Below are positions 15,814 to 24,080 of a DNA stretch of 64,000 bases, in pieces. The notes under the pieces were generated by a model. It did not search any database, had not been told where the DNA came from, and worked only from the letters and a program-made list of their open reading frames with translations. Source of the DNA: Herpetosiphon geysericola (GTDB taxonomy: Bacteria > Chloroflexota > Chloroflexia > Chloroflexales > Herpetosiphonaceae); NCBI RefSeq assembly GCF_001306135.1, contig NZ_LGKP01000015.1, positions 186,001 through 250,000 of the forward strand, in the 5' to 3' direction. The number at the start of each line of letters is the position of its first letter. Position 1 is the stretch's first letter. The translations under genes were made by a program, and so were the position numbers.

Positions 15814-17763
15814 TTACGCTCCGACTTCTTCGGCCAATTGCTCCCAGCGGGCATAAAAATCGCTGAGTTGGTTTTCGAGTGCTGCATATTGGCTGCCAAG
15901 TTCGCCAATTTTGCGGGTATCTTGTTTGGTTGAGGCCTGCATAATTTCGGCATCAAGCGCAGCTTTGCGTTGCTCCAAGCTGGCAATTTCGCGCTCAAGG
16001 TTTTGGAGTTGGCGTTTGGCGCTCGCTGGTACTGGCGTGGGATTGGCTTTATTAGCCTTGGTTTGGCGCTCGGCGGCTCGTTTGGCCTCGATGGCGGCTG
16101 CTTCAGCGGCGCGGCGTTCGTTTTCACGTTGGGCGGCTAAGGCCGAATAATTGCCCGGGAAGCGGGTAATGCTGCCATCATCATTAACCAACCACAAGGT
16201 ATCAGCCACCGCATCGATAAAATAGCGGTCGTGCGAGACAAAGAGTAATGTACCATTAAAATCATTAAGTACACCCTCAAGCGCTTCGCGGGCCTGAATA
16301 TCCAAGTGGTTGGTTGGTTCGTCGAGCATCAAAAAGTTGCCGCCGTTGAGCATCAACTGCGATAACGCGACGCGCGAACGCTCGCCCCCAGAAAGATCGC
16401 GAATTTGCTTAAACACATCATCGCTGGTAAACAAGAAGTTGCCGAGCATCGTGCGGGCGCGGGTTTCACCCATTTGCGGGTTATGGCGCAACACTTCATC
16501 TAAAATCGTATTATTGAAATCAAGCCCTTCGTGGCCTTGAGCATAGTAGCCAAGTTGCACATTGGCCCCAACCTCAAAGCTGCCAGCCAGCGGCTTAAGT
16601 TGATCAACCACGGTTTTGAGCAAGGTCGATTTGCCGCTGCCATTTGGCCCAAGCAAGGCCACCCGTTCGCCACGCATCACATACAATTCATCAAATTGCA
16701 GCAAAGTCGTGTTTTGGCCGTTCTCGGTGTAGCCAACGCCAAGTTGCTCTAAGGCCAGTACCACATCGCCAGAACGAAGATTGGTCTGCAAAGCAAATTT
16801 GAGTTCTTTGCGGCGTTGCGGGCCTTCAATTGCCTTCACATGGCCGTGAATGCTATTCCAGCCTTCTTTGAAGCGATTCAAGCGGCGTTCACGGCCTTTG
16901 GCTTCGCGAGCGCGCACCCCAGCCTTGAAGCGCCGAATAAACTCTTCGGTTTTGGCGATCATCTGCTGTTGGGCTTCAAACTCTTTGGCTAAACGTTCCA
17001 TACGTTCAGCTTTAATTGTTTGATATTTTGAATATGAGGCGGCGTAATCTTGCAAGCGGCCCCATTCCATTTCCCATGTGCGGTTTGAAACGCGGTCGAG
17101 GAAGTAGCGGTCGTGGGAAATAACGATTAATGTGCCATCCCATTCGCGCAAAAAGCCTTCGAGCCATTCCAAGGCCGCCATATCAAGGTGGTTGGTTGGT
17201 TCGTCGAGCAAGAGAATATCGGGATCGCCGAGCAGCGCCACGGCGAGCGCAGCGCGGGTGCGTTGACCACCACTAAACTGGGCGATTGGCTGCGTCCACT
17301 GGGCATCAGTAAAGCCAAGCCCTTGAATGGTGCGGGTAATGCGATGTTCTTTTTCGTAGCCGCCAGCATGCTCATAGCGATGTTGCAACTCGCCATAGCG
17401 CTCCATTGCCTGTTCCCACTGCGGATCATCGGGATTGGCAATGGTTACTTCGAGTTGGCGCATTTCATCTTCGATGGCGCTGAGCGCGGCAAAAGCTGCA
17501 TGCGCTTCGCGCTCCAAGGTCGAATCGGGGGCAAAAGTTGCTTCTTGGGCTTGATAGGTGACGCGTAAACCGCGTGAGCGATGTAGCGCACCTTCGCTGG
17601 CGCTATCGATGCCAGCAATAATTTTCATCAACGTCGATTTACCAGCTCCGTTAACCCCAACTAAGGCAATTTTATCGCCACGGGCCACTTGGAACGAAAT
17701 AGCTTCAAATATTTGATCGGCTCCAAACCATTTGCCGAGATCATTTGCAATTAAGACAGACAT
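15814..17763 (-). CDS. ABC-F family ATPase (ribosome-associated, Uup/EttA-like)
   Basis: 649 residues, two ATPase domains in tandem with no membrane part. Domain 1: Walker A GVNGAGKST (about 37-45), signature FSGGQRTRAALAVALL, Walker B ILLLDEPTNHLD. Domain 2: GPNGSGKST, LSGGERSRVALSQLML, FLMLDEPTNHLD. The inter-domain linker is charged and helical (AKEFEAQQQMIAKTEEFIRR), and a C-terminal coiled coil (about 545-649) is like that of Uup/YdiF. ABC-F proteins bind the ribosomal E site to resolve stalling or displace antibiotics; which applies here is not clear. The leader at 17764-17872 can bury the Shine-Dalgarno. Confidence 0.93.
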   Translation of the reverse strand: MSVLIANDLGKWFGADQIFEAISFQVARGDKIALVGVNGAGKSTLMKIIAGIDSASEGALHRSRGLRVTYQAQEATFAPDSTLEREAHAAFAALSAIEDEMRQLEVTIANPDDPQWEQAMERYGELQHRYEHAGGYEKEHRITRTIQGLGFTDAQWTQPIAQFSGGQRTRAALAVALLGDPDILLLDEPTNHLDMAALEWLEGFLREWDGTLIVISHDRYFLDRVSNRTWEMEWGRLQDYAASYSKYQTIKAERMERLAKEFEAQQQMIAKTEEFIRRFKAGVRAREAKGRERRLNRFKEGWNSIHGHVKAIEGPQRRKELKFALQTNLRSGDVVLALEQLGVGYTENGQNTTLLQFDELYVMRGERVALLGPNGSGKSTLLKTVVDQLKPLAGSFEVGANVQLGYYAQGHEGLDFNNTILDEVLRHNPQMGETRARTMLGNFLFTSDDVFKQIRDLSGGERSRVALSQLMLNGGNFLMLDEPTNHLDIQAREALEGVLNDFNGTLLFVSHDRYFIDAVADTLWLVNDDGSITRFPGNYSALAAQRENERRAAEAAAIEAKRAAERQTKANKANPTPVPASAKRQLQNLEREIASLEQRKAALDAEIMQASTKQDTRKIGELGSQYAALENQLSDFYARWEQLAEEVGA

Positions 17764-17795
17764 TAGCGGGTGCTCCTCAAGGTTTTATTCATCAT
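17763..17795 (-). CDS. Putative ten-codon leader ORF overlapping the ABC-F start
   Basis: ATG 17795 begins MMNKTLRSTR and ends in TAA whose last base begins the ATG of the ABC-F gene (TAATG). Its codons 6-9 run through the Shine-Dalgarno of the downstream gene and through the right arm of a 12-bp helix. A ribosome translating it would unfold that helix, as in translational attenuators. No strong Shine-Dalgarno precedes it, and expression is inferred only from the arrangement. Confidence 0.4.
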   Translation of the reverse strand: MMNKTLRSTR

Positions 17796-17835
17796 ACCAT
17801 TGCTTTAAGTTTTGGCTATCGGTCTTGAGGAGCAC
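17770..17835 (-). promoter_or_regulatory. Shine-Dalgarno-sequestering hairpin in the ABC-F leader
   Basis: In the minus-strand mRNA, GTGCTCCTCAAG (from 17835-17824) is perfectly complementary to CTTGAGGAGCAC (from 17781-17770), a 12-bp helix with a 42-base loop. The right arm contains the GAGGAG ribosome-binding site of the ABC-F gene. An outer 7-bp pair, TTAGCGG (17872-17866) with CCGCTAA (17769-17763), would also cover the start codon's first base. The structure would block initiation unless opened. Confidence 0.6.
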
Positions 17836-17879
17836 GCCTACTTGCTGCGTTCGGTCGAGCAGGAGCCGCTAAAATGCCA

Positions 17880-17911
17880 AAGCGGCACGATCGGCGTTGA
17901 TCGTGCCGCTT
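17880..17911 (-). terminator. 13-bp perfect hairpin, probable terminator of the response regulator
   Basis: AAGCGGCACGATC and GATCGTGCCGCTT pair perfectly around a six-base loop, 27 bases beyond the response-regulator stop. On the minus strand it is followed by TTGGCATTTTAG, a modest T-rich tract. It separates the cytochrome-maturation/response-regulator run from the ABC-F leader. Confidence 0.65.
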
Positions 17912-17938
17912 ATTCCTCAAGCTACAAGCAGCATTGGT

Positions 17939-18619
17939 TTATTCGGCGAGGCGGTAGCCAACACCCCATTCGGTCAGCAGAATTTTCGGCTGACGGGGGT
18001 TGTCTTCTAATTTGCGCCGTAAATGCCAGATATACACTTTTAGCGAATCGTGATCTGATTCTTTGCCACTGCCCCAAATCGAGCCAAGCAATTTTTCGTG
18101 GGGCACAACTTGACCAACACTATCAGCCAGCAAAATCAACAACTGATATTCAGTTGGCGTGAGATCAATCACTTTATCTTTGACTTTCAACTCGCGGCGT
18201 TGGCGATCGAGCACCATCAAGCCTTCGCCAGCGGTGATAATTGGCCGTTGCGGTGGAATCCGCCGCAACAAGGCACGCACGCGGGCCAGCAATTGGCTTG
18301 GGCTATACGGCTTAGTCATATAATCATCGGCACCGCTATCCAAGCCTGAAACGATTTGTTGGTCTTGAATGTTGGCAGTGAGCATCAGAATTGGCACATT
18401 GCTGAACTCACGAATCCGCCGACAGGTTTCATAGCCGTCCATGGCTGGTAACATCACATCCAAAATGATTAAATCGGGTGTGAGCGAGCGGACATACTCG
18501 ATGGCAGTTGGCCCGTCGTAGGCAATTTGAACCCGATATTTTTCCATGGTGAGTTGCAACGAGAGCAACTGGGCTACATCGGGTTCATCATCTACAACTA
18601 AAATTAATGGTTGTTCCAT
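17939..18619 (-). CDS. OmpR/PhoB-family response regulator
   Basis: 226 residues. Receiver domain (about 4-118): acidic pair VVDDEPD, phospho-acceptor Asp in LIILDVMLPAMDGYE, and a conserved Lys in DDYMTKPYSP. C-terminal winged-helix DNA-binding domain (about 130-226): LTPTEYQLLILLADSVGQVV then VYIWHLRRKLEDNP. No cognate kinase is adjacent; the histidine kinase at 13006-15003 is of the NarL-pairing type and so is not an obvious partner. It lies 40 bases downstream of the TlpA-like gene, at the end of the ccm run. Confidence 0.93.
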   Translation of the reverse strand: MEQPLILVVDDEPDVAQLLSLQLTMEKYRVQIAYDGPTAIEYVRSLTPDLIILDVMLPAMDGYETCRRIREFSNVPILMLTANIQDQQIVSGLDSGADDYMTKPYSPSQLLARVRALLRRIPPQRPIITAGEGLMVLDRQRRELKVKDKVIDLTPTEYQLLILLADSVGQVVPHEKLLGSIWGSGKESDHDSLKVYIWHLRRKLEDNPRQPKILLTEWGVGYRLAE

Positions 18620-18659
18620 ACGTGAGAGATCCTCTCCAAAAAAACACTAACCCGATTTT

Positions 18660-19229
18660 TTAGGGCAATAATTCTGATAATACATGATCCATCTCAGTCT
18701 CGGTAATCGCATTAATCCGAGTATACCGAATAATCCCTTCAGAATCAATAAAAAAAGTCACTGGAATATTAAAAATTCCAAATGCTTGTTGAGCAACGCG
18801 CTCATTATCGAGCGCAATCGGGTAGGTTACGGCGTAGCGCTGAATAAAGCGCCGAATTTCCTGATCCTTATCTTGGTCGGTCAGGTTGATGCCCACGACG
18901 GCGATTTTATCACCATAACGCTCGGCTGTGCGCACTAAGGCTGGCATTTCTTCCTTGCATGGCTCGCACCACGAGGCCCAAAAATTAATAATTAAGGGCT
19001 TGCCGCGATATTCTGCTGGGTTAAAGCTGTCTCCATCAACCGTTTTCAGCACCATGGCAGGCACTGGGCGGTCAATCCCAACCACAGTTTGCGGTTTATT
19101 ACTATTGCCACTCGTTAAGATTGCCACCGTCGCAATAACGATAATTGCGACAATAATTCCTGCACCAAGCCAAAGCCATTCTTTGCGCGAAAGGCCTTGC
19201 TTAACGGGTGCTTCTGGTTCGCTGGTCAT
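18660..19229 (-). CDS. TlpA/ResA-like membrane-anchored thiol-disulfide oxidoreductase
   Basis: 189 residues. One N-terminal membrane anchor (about 18-42), then a thioredoxin-like fold facing outside. The redox motif is WCEPC in NFWASWCEPCKEEMPALV; VVGINLTDQD and IFNIPVTFFIDSEGII (with the cis-Pro) complete the fold. In cytochrome c maturation such proteins (CcmG/ResA) reduce the CxxCH cysteines of apocytochrome before haem attachment. Its place directly after the TPR and ccmF genes supports that role. AGGAGCAATT precedes ATG 19229. Confidence 0.9.
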   Translation of the reverse strand: MTSEPEAPVKQGLSRKEWLWLGAGIIVAIIVIATVAILTSGNSNKPQTVVGIDRPVPAMVLKTVDGDSFNPAEYRGKPLIINFWASWCEPCKEEMPALVRTAERYGDKIAVVGINLTDQDKDQEIRRFIQRYAVTYPIALDNERVAQQAFGIFNIPVTFFIDSEGIIRYTRINAITETEMDHVLSELLP

Positions 19230-19237
19230 AATTGCTC

Positions 19238-20008
19238 CTAGGGTTTGGCTCCATCAAGCAGGCTCTGGGCTAGCTGGGCCTGGATGCTGTTGGGGCTAAG
19301 TTCAATCACTTTGCGCCATAAACGCTTGGCATCGTCCATGCGTGGCTCTGGCAGCAGGGCATACACGCGCCCGACATTCAGCAACACCAGCAAGGTCTGA
19401 TCATCTTGGGCCAAAGCGGTTTCAGCCTCGGCAAGCGCTTGTTCGCTATAAAATGGATTACCAAAACCAATGCCATAGCGCGCCAACGCCACCGCCCGAT
19501 CCGAACGGATCAACGGCTGGAAGTTATCCAAGGCCAAGGCTTGCGAATAGGCATCGCTGGCTTGAATCCAACGGCTGAGGTTTTGCACGTAGGCTTGGCC
19601 ATTCGGTGCATGCTCATAAATCATTTGAATAAAATCATAATGGGCATGGCCAAGCATAATCCAGCCATTCGGATCACGCGGGTTTTGGTTGATCACGTTT
19701 TGGGCCTGTGATGTGCTTGCATCAAGTGCCAAGAGTTGGTCGCGCACATTAGGATCGCTAATTTCGCTCAAAATTGCCGAAGCAAACAGCGGCATTTCTT
19801 GCGGAGTTGTCTCTGCTGGCGGACGCGTATTGATCCAAATCAAGCCGCCAGTACCAACCAGCACCAGCGCGGTTGTGACAACCAAGACCAGCCAGCCATT
19901 CAGCCAGCGCCAACGCACTGCGCGCTCAACATCAATTGGTTTAATTGGTGAATCGCCGCGCCGCGGTGGCAGCGGACGATAATCTAATTCATCGGGTTGT
20001 TCCGACAT
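19238..20008 (-). CDS. Membrane-anchored TPR protein of the cytochrome c maturation operon (CcmI/NrfG-like)
   Basis: 256 residues. A short acidic N-terminus, one membrane helix (about 38-60; WLVLVVTTALVLVGTGGLIW), then tetratricopeptide-like helices (about 95-250; NPNGWIMLGHAHYDFIQMIY, AYSQALALDNFQPLIRSDRA, ALAEAETALAQDD). In CcmI/NrfG the TPR part recruits apocytochrome c. Sequence similarity to CcmI itself is not obvious, so the name rests on architecture and position between ccmF and the thioredoxin gene. ATG 20008 is preferred to ATG 20050, which lies inside an Ala-rich run near the ccmF stop. Confidence 0.75.
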   Translation of the reverse strand: MSEQPDELDYRPLPPRRGDSPIKPIDVERAVRWRWLNGWLVLVVTTALVLVGTGGLIWINTRPPAETTPQEMPLFASAILSEISDPNVRDQLLALDASTSQAQNVINQNPRDPNGWIMLGHAHYDFIQMIYEHAPNGQAYVQNLSRWIQASDAYSQALALDNFQPLIRSDRAVALARYGIGFGNPFYSEQALAEAETALAQDDQTLLVLLNVGRVYALLPEPRMDDAKRLWRKVIELSPNSIQAQLAQSLLDGAKP

Positions 20009-20068
20009 GCTTTTAAACTCACTCGCTGCGGATGCAAGCAGCGCCTGCATCCGCAGCGTTTACTACAA

Positions 20069-22420
20069 TTAAGCTGCTTGGGTTGCGGCCTCAGGCACGC
20101 TGGCTTGGGCGCGTTTTTTGGTGGCATGTTCGATAAAGCGGCGCGTAGCTGCCAACGAGCCACCAAGCGTCATCACAACAGTGCCAACCCAAACCAAGCC
20201 AACTGCCGGTTTGGTGCTAACAAAAATATCAGCTCGTTCTGGCAAGATTGGCAAATCCAAGCCAACGATTTGCAATTGTACTTGGCGATTTTCCAAGCTT
20301 AGCGCCGAAATCAACACTTGATTGCCATCGGCCAAGGTATATGGCTCTGGTTGGTTGCCAACCTCAGCAATTGCCCGTAAGCCTGGCTCGATCGTCGTGG
20401 CGTTGCCAGCTTCATCGTAGAAGGTCAAACGGGCTTTGATCGTAATTTCATCGGTGTTGGTTTCAGCGCCAGTATGGCCTTCGGGCAAGCTATAATCGAA
20501 GTTTTGAAACACAAAACTATAGGGGCCAACGCTGCCTTTTTGGCCTTGGGCCAAGGTGAGCAAATTGGGGTTGCTCTCGGCCAAATATTTACCTGGCGAG
20601 ATATACAAATCGCCCCACCATTCGCGAATAATCGCTGGATTGCTGATCCATTGGCCGTCGCGGGGGTTGAGATACAGCTGCGGCGCTGCATCTTGGACTG
20701 CACCATTCTCGCGTTGCACCGCCAAATCGATCACGCCTTTTTCGGCTCCTTGGTTGTTGGTGCGGGTGGCGTAACCTTCGAAGGTAATTTTGTGCCCAAA
20801 CGCGGTTTGGGTGGTGTTCAAGGGAATCGTCATGTTGATGTCGGGCGAGCTGTAGGCCGATGAGCCGACAAAGCCAATCACCAGCAGGGCTGCGCCAATA
20901 TGCGCCGCATAGCCGCCGATGCGCATCCAGCCGCCGCGCACTGTGCGCACGATCATCAACAGATTTACACCTAAGCCTAAACTGCCCAGCCCAAGATAGG
21001 CCAATGACAACGGTTTACGCACGCCGAGCAGCAAACCAACCACCGTTGCAACCACGGCCAGAATTGCTGGCATGCGTAGGGCATAGATAAACTTGCGCAT
21101 GTTGCCGCCGCGCCAGCCAAGCAACGGAGCCAAGGTCATTAAGCCAATCACAACCAAGCCAAACGGCGGCGTGACGGTGCGGAAGAAGCTTGGTTGCAAG
21201 CTAAAACGGCCATCTTGGCTGGCAGCAATATCAAACGCTTTGGCAAAGGTCGTGCGCAGGCCATCGCGCAAGACTGGGGTTTGCGAAAACAGCGGCATTG
21301 AGGTGCCAATGCCCACAATCAGCGTGATAATGACCAAACAAAACATGCCAAGCACAAACAAACTATCGCGTGAAAAGAGATTTTCTGAAAGCTTGTTGAT
21401 TGGAATGTCGCGCCAGCGCTTGATGAAAATGGCGAGCGAAGCTACTAAGCCAAGAATCAACACCACCGCCATGGTCGTGCCAAGGCCATCCTCGGTAAAT
21501 GAGTGCACCGAGAAATCGCCCAAAATTCCCGAACGGGTCAGGAACGAGGCATACATCACCAAGCCATAGGTTGCAATCGCAAGGCTGATGTTGGCGCGGC
21601 GCAAGCCACCATGGGCGCGTTGCACCAACATACCGTGCAGCAAGGCGGTTACGGTGAGCCATGGCAAGAGCGATGAGTTTTCGACTGGGTCCCAAGCCCA
21701 ATAACCACCCCAACCAAGAGTTTCGTAGGCCCAATAACCGCCAAGGGTTAATGCTGTGGTCAGCACAACCCACGCCGTAATTGTCCATGGCAATGCTGCT
21801 TTGACCCAAGCATCGTAATCGCGCCGCCATAGCCCAGCGATGGCATAAGCAAACGGAATTGCCAACAAGCCATAGCCCAAGAACAAAATTGGCGGGTGAA
21901 TCACCATCCATGGGTTGTGTAGCAACTCGTTCAAGCCGCGCCCATCTTCTGCATAGATGATTTGTTTGGCAACATCGAAGCGCAAGGCAAATGGATTATT
22001 GATCAGCATAAAGCTGATAATCGCCACCTGCACCGCCATCAAGGGCATTAGCACAAACGGCTCGAACTCGCGCGAACGCCGCAGCAGCAACGGCGCTGCC
22101 AATAAGCCAACTAAGGCCCAAATCATAAATGAGCCTTGTTGCCCAGCCCACAGCGCCGAAAGTTTATAGCGTAGCTCTAAATCGTTCGATGAGTAGTTAT
22201 AGACATAATCAAACTCATAACGCCCAAAATAGAACAATGCCAAAAGTAATAGTGCTGCCACAACGATCGCAACGGCGGCGATCCGCACGCCCCAACGCCC
22301 CCAGTTCAAGGCAGTGCGCTGGCCTGCGATCAGCAATATATAGGATGTGGTTGCGGTAAACGTTGCAACTAAGGCCACGACCAGCAACAATGTGCCAAAC
22401 ATAAATAAATTCATCGACAA
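20069..22420 (-). CDS. ccmF: Cytochrome c haem lyase subunit CcmF
   Basis: 783 residues, more than a dozen membrane helices. The WWD-type haem-handling motif is seen as GWGGYWAWDPVENSSLLPWL, with conserved His-containing loops such as PWMVIHPPILFLGYG and LLHGMLVQRAHGGLR. A large extracytoplasmic domain near the C-terminus (about 545-735) precedes the last helix, as in CcmF/NrfE. It receives haem from CcmE and ligates it to apocytochrome. Near the C-terminus is the tail RRFIEHATKKRAQ. Gene order ccmA-B-C-D-E-F supports the call. GAGGATTGTCG precedes the ATG. Confidence 0.95.
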   Translation of the reverse strand: MSMNLFMFGTLLLVVALVATFTATTSYILLIAGQRTALNWGRWGVRIAAVAIVVAALLLLALFYFGRYEFDYVYNYSSNDLELRYKLSALWAGQQGSFMIWALVGLLAAPLLLRRSREFEPFVLMPLMAVQVAIISFMLINNPFALRFDVAKQIIYAEDGRGLNELLHNPWMVIHPPILFLGYGLLAIPFAYAIAGLWRRDYDAWVKAALPWTITAWVVLTTALTLGGYWAYETLGWGGYWAWDPVENSSLLPWLTVTALLHGMLVQRAHGGLRRANISLAIATYGLVMYASFLTRSGILGDFSVHSFTEDGLGTTMAVVLILGLVASLAIFIKRWRDIPINKLSENLFSRDSLFVLGMFCLVIITLIVGIGTSMPLFSQTPVLRDGLRTTFAKAFDIAASQDGRFSLQPSFFRTVTPPFGLVVIGLMTLAPLLGWRGGNMRKFIYALRMPAILAVVATVVGLLLGVRKPLSLAYLGLGSLGLGVNLLMIVRTVRGGWMRIGGYAAHIGAALLVIGFVGSSAYSSPDINMTIPLNTTQTAFGHKITFEGYATRTNNQGAEKGVIDLAVQRENGAVQDAAPQLYLNPRDGQWISNPAIIREWWGDLYISPGKYLAESNPNLLTLAQGQKGSVGPYSFVFQNFDYSLPEGHTGAETNTDEITIKARLTFYDEAGNATTIEPGLRAIAEVGNQPEPYTLADGNQVLISALSLENRQVQLQIVGLDLPILPERADIFVSTKPAVGLVWVGTVVMTLGGSLAATRRFIEHATKKRAQASVPEAATQAA

Positions 22421-22472
22421 TCCTCAGGGTTTGGTTTGCTGGCTTGCACCAAGCAGGCACAAGCCATCCGAC

Positions 22473-22877
22473 CTACTTGGCAGCTTGGGTATCTTCTTGA
22501 TACTTCGATGGGCATTTGACCAACAAATCGTCGGCGACAAAAATGTCTTCGCTCTCATCGAATGCGCCAATCGCGACCACACTAATCGCTTGATCAAAGT
22601 TGCCTGGCTTGGGCTGGCGATACAGCACTTCAATTGGCTGGCCCATTTCATCACGCATGGTAAAGCGGAATGCGCCCGCTTCGACGGTGCCTTGATTTTG
22701 GGGATAGCCCATCACTTGGACATTGCGTCCGCTGGCTTTGGCTTCGCTTACATTGACATAGGGCGTAAGCGAATCACCCATTGAGGTAAAGCCCAACCAG
22801 CCAGCCAAGACCAGGAGCGCGATTCCGACCATATGCAGCGGTTTAAGCCGAAAACGAGGAGTTGTTGCTTCAGACAT
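22473..22877 (-). CDS. ccmE: Haem chaperone CcmE, CxxxY type
   Basis: 134 residues. Membrane anchor (about 14-32; HMVGIALLVLAGWLGFTS), then the OB-fold: TPYVNVSEA, VQVMGYPQNQGTVEAG, FRFTMRDEMGQPIEVLY, ISVVAIGAFD. The classical haem-binding HxxxY is replaced by C122-PSK-Y126 (LLVKCPSKY). This CxxxY variant is known from archaea and some anaerobic or deep-branching bacteria and usually accompanies Ccm systems lacking CcmH, which is also not seen here. ATG 22877 with AAAGGAAACC upstream is preferred over in-frame starts reaching 23000, which overlap ccmD. Confidence 0.9.
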   Translation of the reverse strand: MSEATTPRFRLKPLHMVGIALLVLAGWLGFTSMGDSLTPYVNVSEAKASGRNVQVMGYPQNQGTVEAGAFRFTMRDEMGQPIEVLYRQPKPGNFDQAISVVAIGAFDESEDIFVADDLLVKCPSKYQEDTQAAK

Positions 22878-23094
22878 TGCTGGTTTCCTTTCGTTCGGGG
22901 TTGACCCGTTCTGGCCGAATTGGCGTGTTGGTTGCTTCGGTGCTAGGGTTGGTTTGACGTTCTTGCAAGGCTTGGCGCAGGGCTTTGGCTTGGCGGTCAA
23001 TTTTTAGCAAATAGGCAAAAATGCCCAGCCAAACCACCAAGGTCACTGCCGCCGCCACATACATGGCGAGGCCTGGGTCGGTTAATCCATTCAT
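22870..23094 (-). CDS. ccmD: CcmD-like small membrane protein
   Basis: 74 residues. One membrane helix (about 9-30; AMYVAAAVTLVVWLGIFAYL) followed by a charged helix DRQAKALRQALQERQ and a polar tail. CcmD is a small adaptor that helps release haem-CcmE from CcmABC, and its genes are poorly conserved, so topology and position are the main evidence. It overlaps ccmC by 4 bases (ATGA-type coupling) and ccmE by 8 bases, which argues for translational coupling. Confidence 0.8.
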   Translation of the reverse strand: MNGLTDPGLAMYVAAAVTLVVWLGIFAYLLKIDRQAKALRQALQERQTNPSTEATNTPIRPERVNPERKETSNV

Positions 23095-24053
23095 ATCGTT
23101 ATTCCTTGTTGTACTAATTGTTCATTGATGTCGAGCACATCGGCCCGCAACCACCAGAGCCAGAAAAACAGCAGCGTAAAGCCAAAGAGGCTGGCAAAGA
23201 AGGTTAACAAGGTGCGTTGCTCAGTCAACAGGCCAATATTGCCAGTGTTGGCAATTGCAATTTCGACCGTTTGATTACCTGGTTCGCCCACTAAGCGCTT
23301 GATTTGCACGTCGCGCAAGGTTTCGGGCAAGCGCTCAATCGTTTCGGGCTTATTGCTGGCCCGATTAAAAGACGGTTTTAAGGTGTAATTTGTGCCATTC
23401 GATACAATGCTGACCGTGGCAACCGTCAGATCAGCTTGTTGCTCGATGCCCAATAATTCAACTTTGAAATCCTCGACGGTGCCGATAATTCGCCCATTTT
23501 CGGTCAATTCAATGCCTTGGCAATTGGGCGTATTCAAAATTGCACAATTAGGGTGCAGCGTATCATCGGTGACCCGTGGAATCACAAAGATCAAAAACGG
23601 AACCGCTACAAAAGCTAGCAGGGCATAGATCGAACCAAGGTAGCGTTGGCGTTGGCGATCTTCAATCGAGGTTCGCAAGGCAAAATAGGCCGCATAAATC
23701 AGCATTAATGCGGCAATTGCGGTTTCGCGTGGGTCCCAATTCCAGTAGGTTCCCCACACAACTTTGGCAAAAATCGCTCCCGTAACGGTTGCTAAAACAC
23801 TGAAAATCAAGCCCAATTCTGCCGCAGCCAAGGCCAAGGCATCGTCGCGGGCGCGGCCATGGCGCAAGTAGCGCCAGCTATAAATTGCCGAAAACAAAAA
23901 GGCGACGCTGGTCAGCCAGCCCGTTGGCACGTGCATAATCACAATTCGTCCAACGTTGCCCAAGCCCTCGTGAGCAGGTACCCACAAAAACATGGCCACG
24001 GCGACCAGTCCCAGCCAAATTCCAGTAAACCACTTAAAGGTTGTCGCAAGCAT
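23091..24053 (-). CDS. ccmC: Haem exporter permease CcmC with extra extracytoplasmic domain
   Basis: 320 residues, against about 240 for typical CcmC. Helices 1-5 match the family, including His in VIMHVPTGWL and the WWD motif KVVWGTYWNWDPRET. Between helix 5 (YALLAFVAVPFLIFVIPRV) and helix 6 (TLLTFFASLFGFTLLFFWLW) lies an insertion of about 110 residues (about 180-288) with beta-rich character, for example GTVEDFKVELLGIEQQADLT. Its strand pattern recalls the CcmF extracytoplasmic domain, but that is my inference. CcmC loads haem onto CcmE. Confidence 0.9.
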   Translation of the reverse strand: MLATTFKWFTGIWLGLVAVAMFLWVPAHEGLGNVGRIVIMHVPTGWLTSVAFLFSAIYSWRYLRHGRARDDALALAAAELGLIFSVLATVTGAIFAKVVWGTYWNWDPRETAIAALMLIYAAYFALRTSIEDRQRQRYLGSIYALLAFVAVPFLIFVIPRVTDDTLHPNCAILNTPNCQGIELTENGRIIGTVEDFKVELLGIEQQADLTVATVSIVSNGTNYTLKPSFNRASNKPETIERLPETLRDVQIKRLVGEPGNQTVEIAIANTGNIGLLTEQRTLLTFFASLFGFTLLFFWLWWLRADVLDINEQLVQQGITI

Positions 24054-24080
24054 GCTTAATTGTTCCCACCATGAGAGCGT

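Noticed and set aside
13006-18619. Histidine kinase and OmpR-type regulator as a two-component pair
   Set aside because: They are separated by coaE and the ABC-F gene, and the kinase's HisKA_3 type pairs with NarL/LuxR-type, not OmpR-type, regulators.
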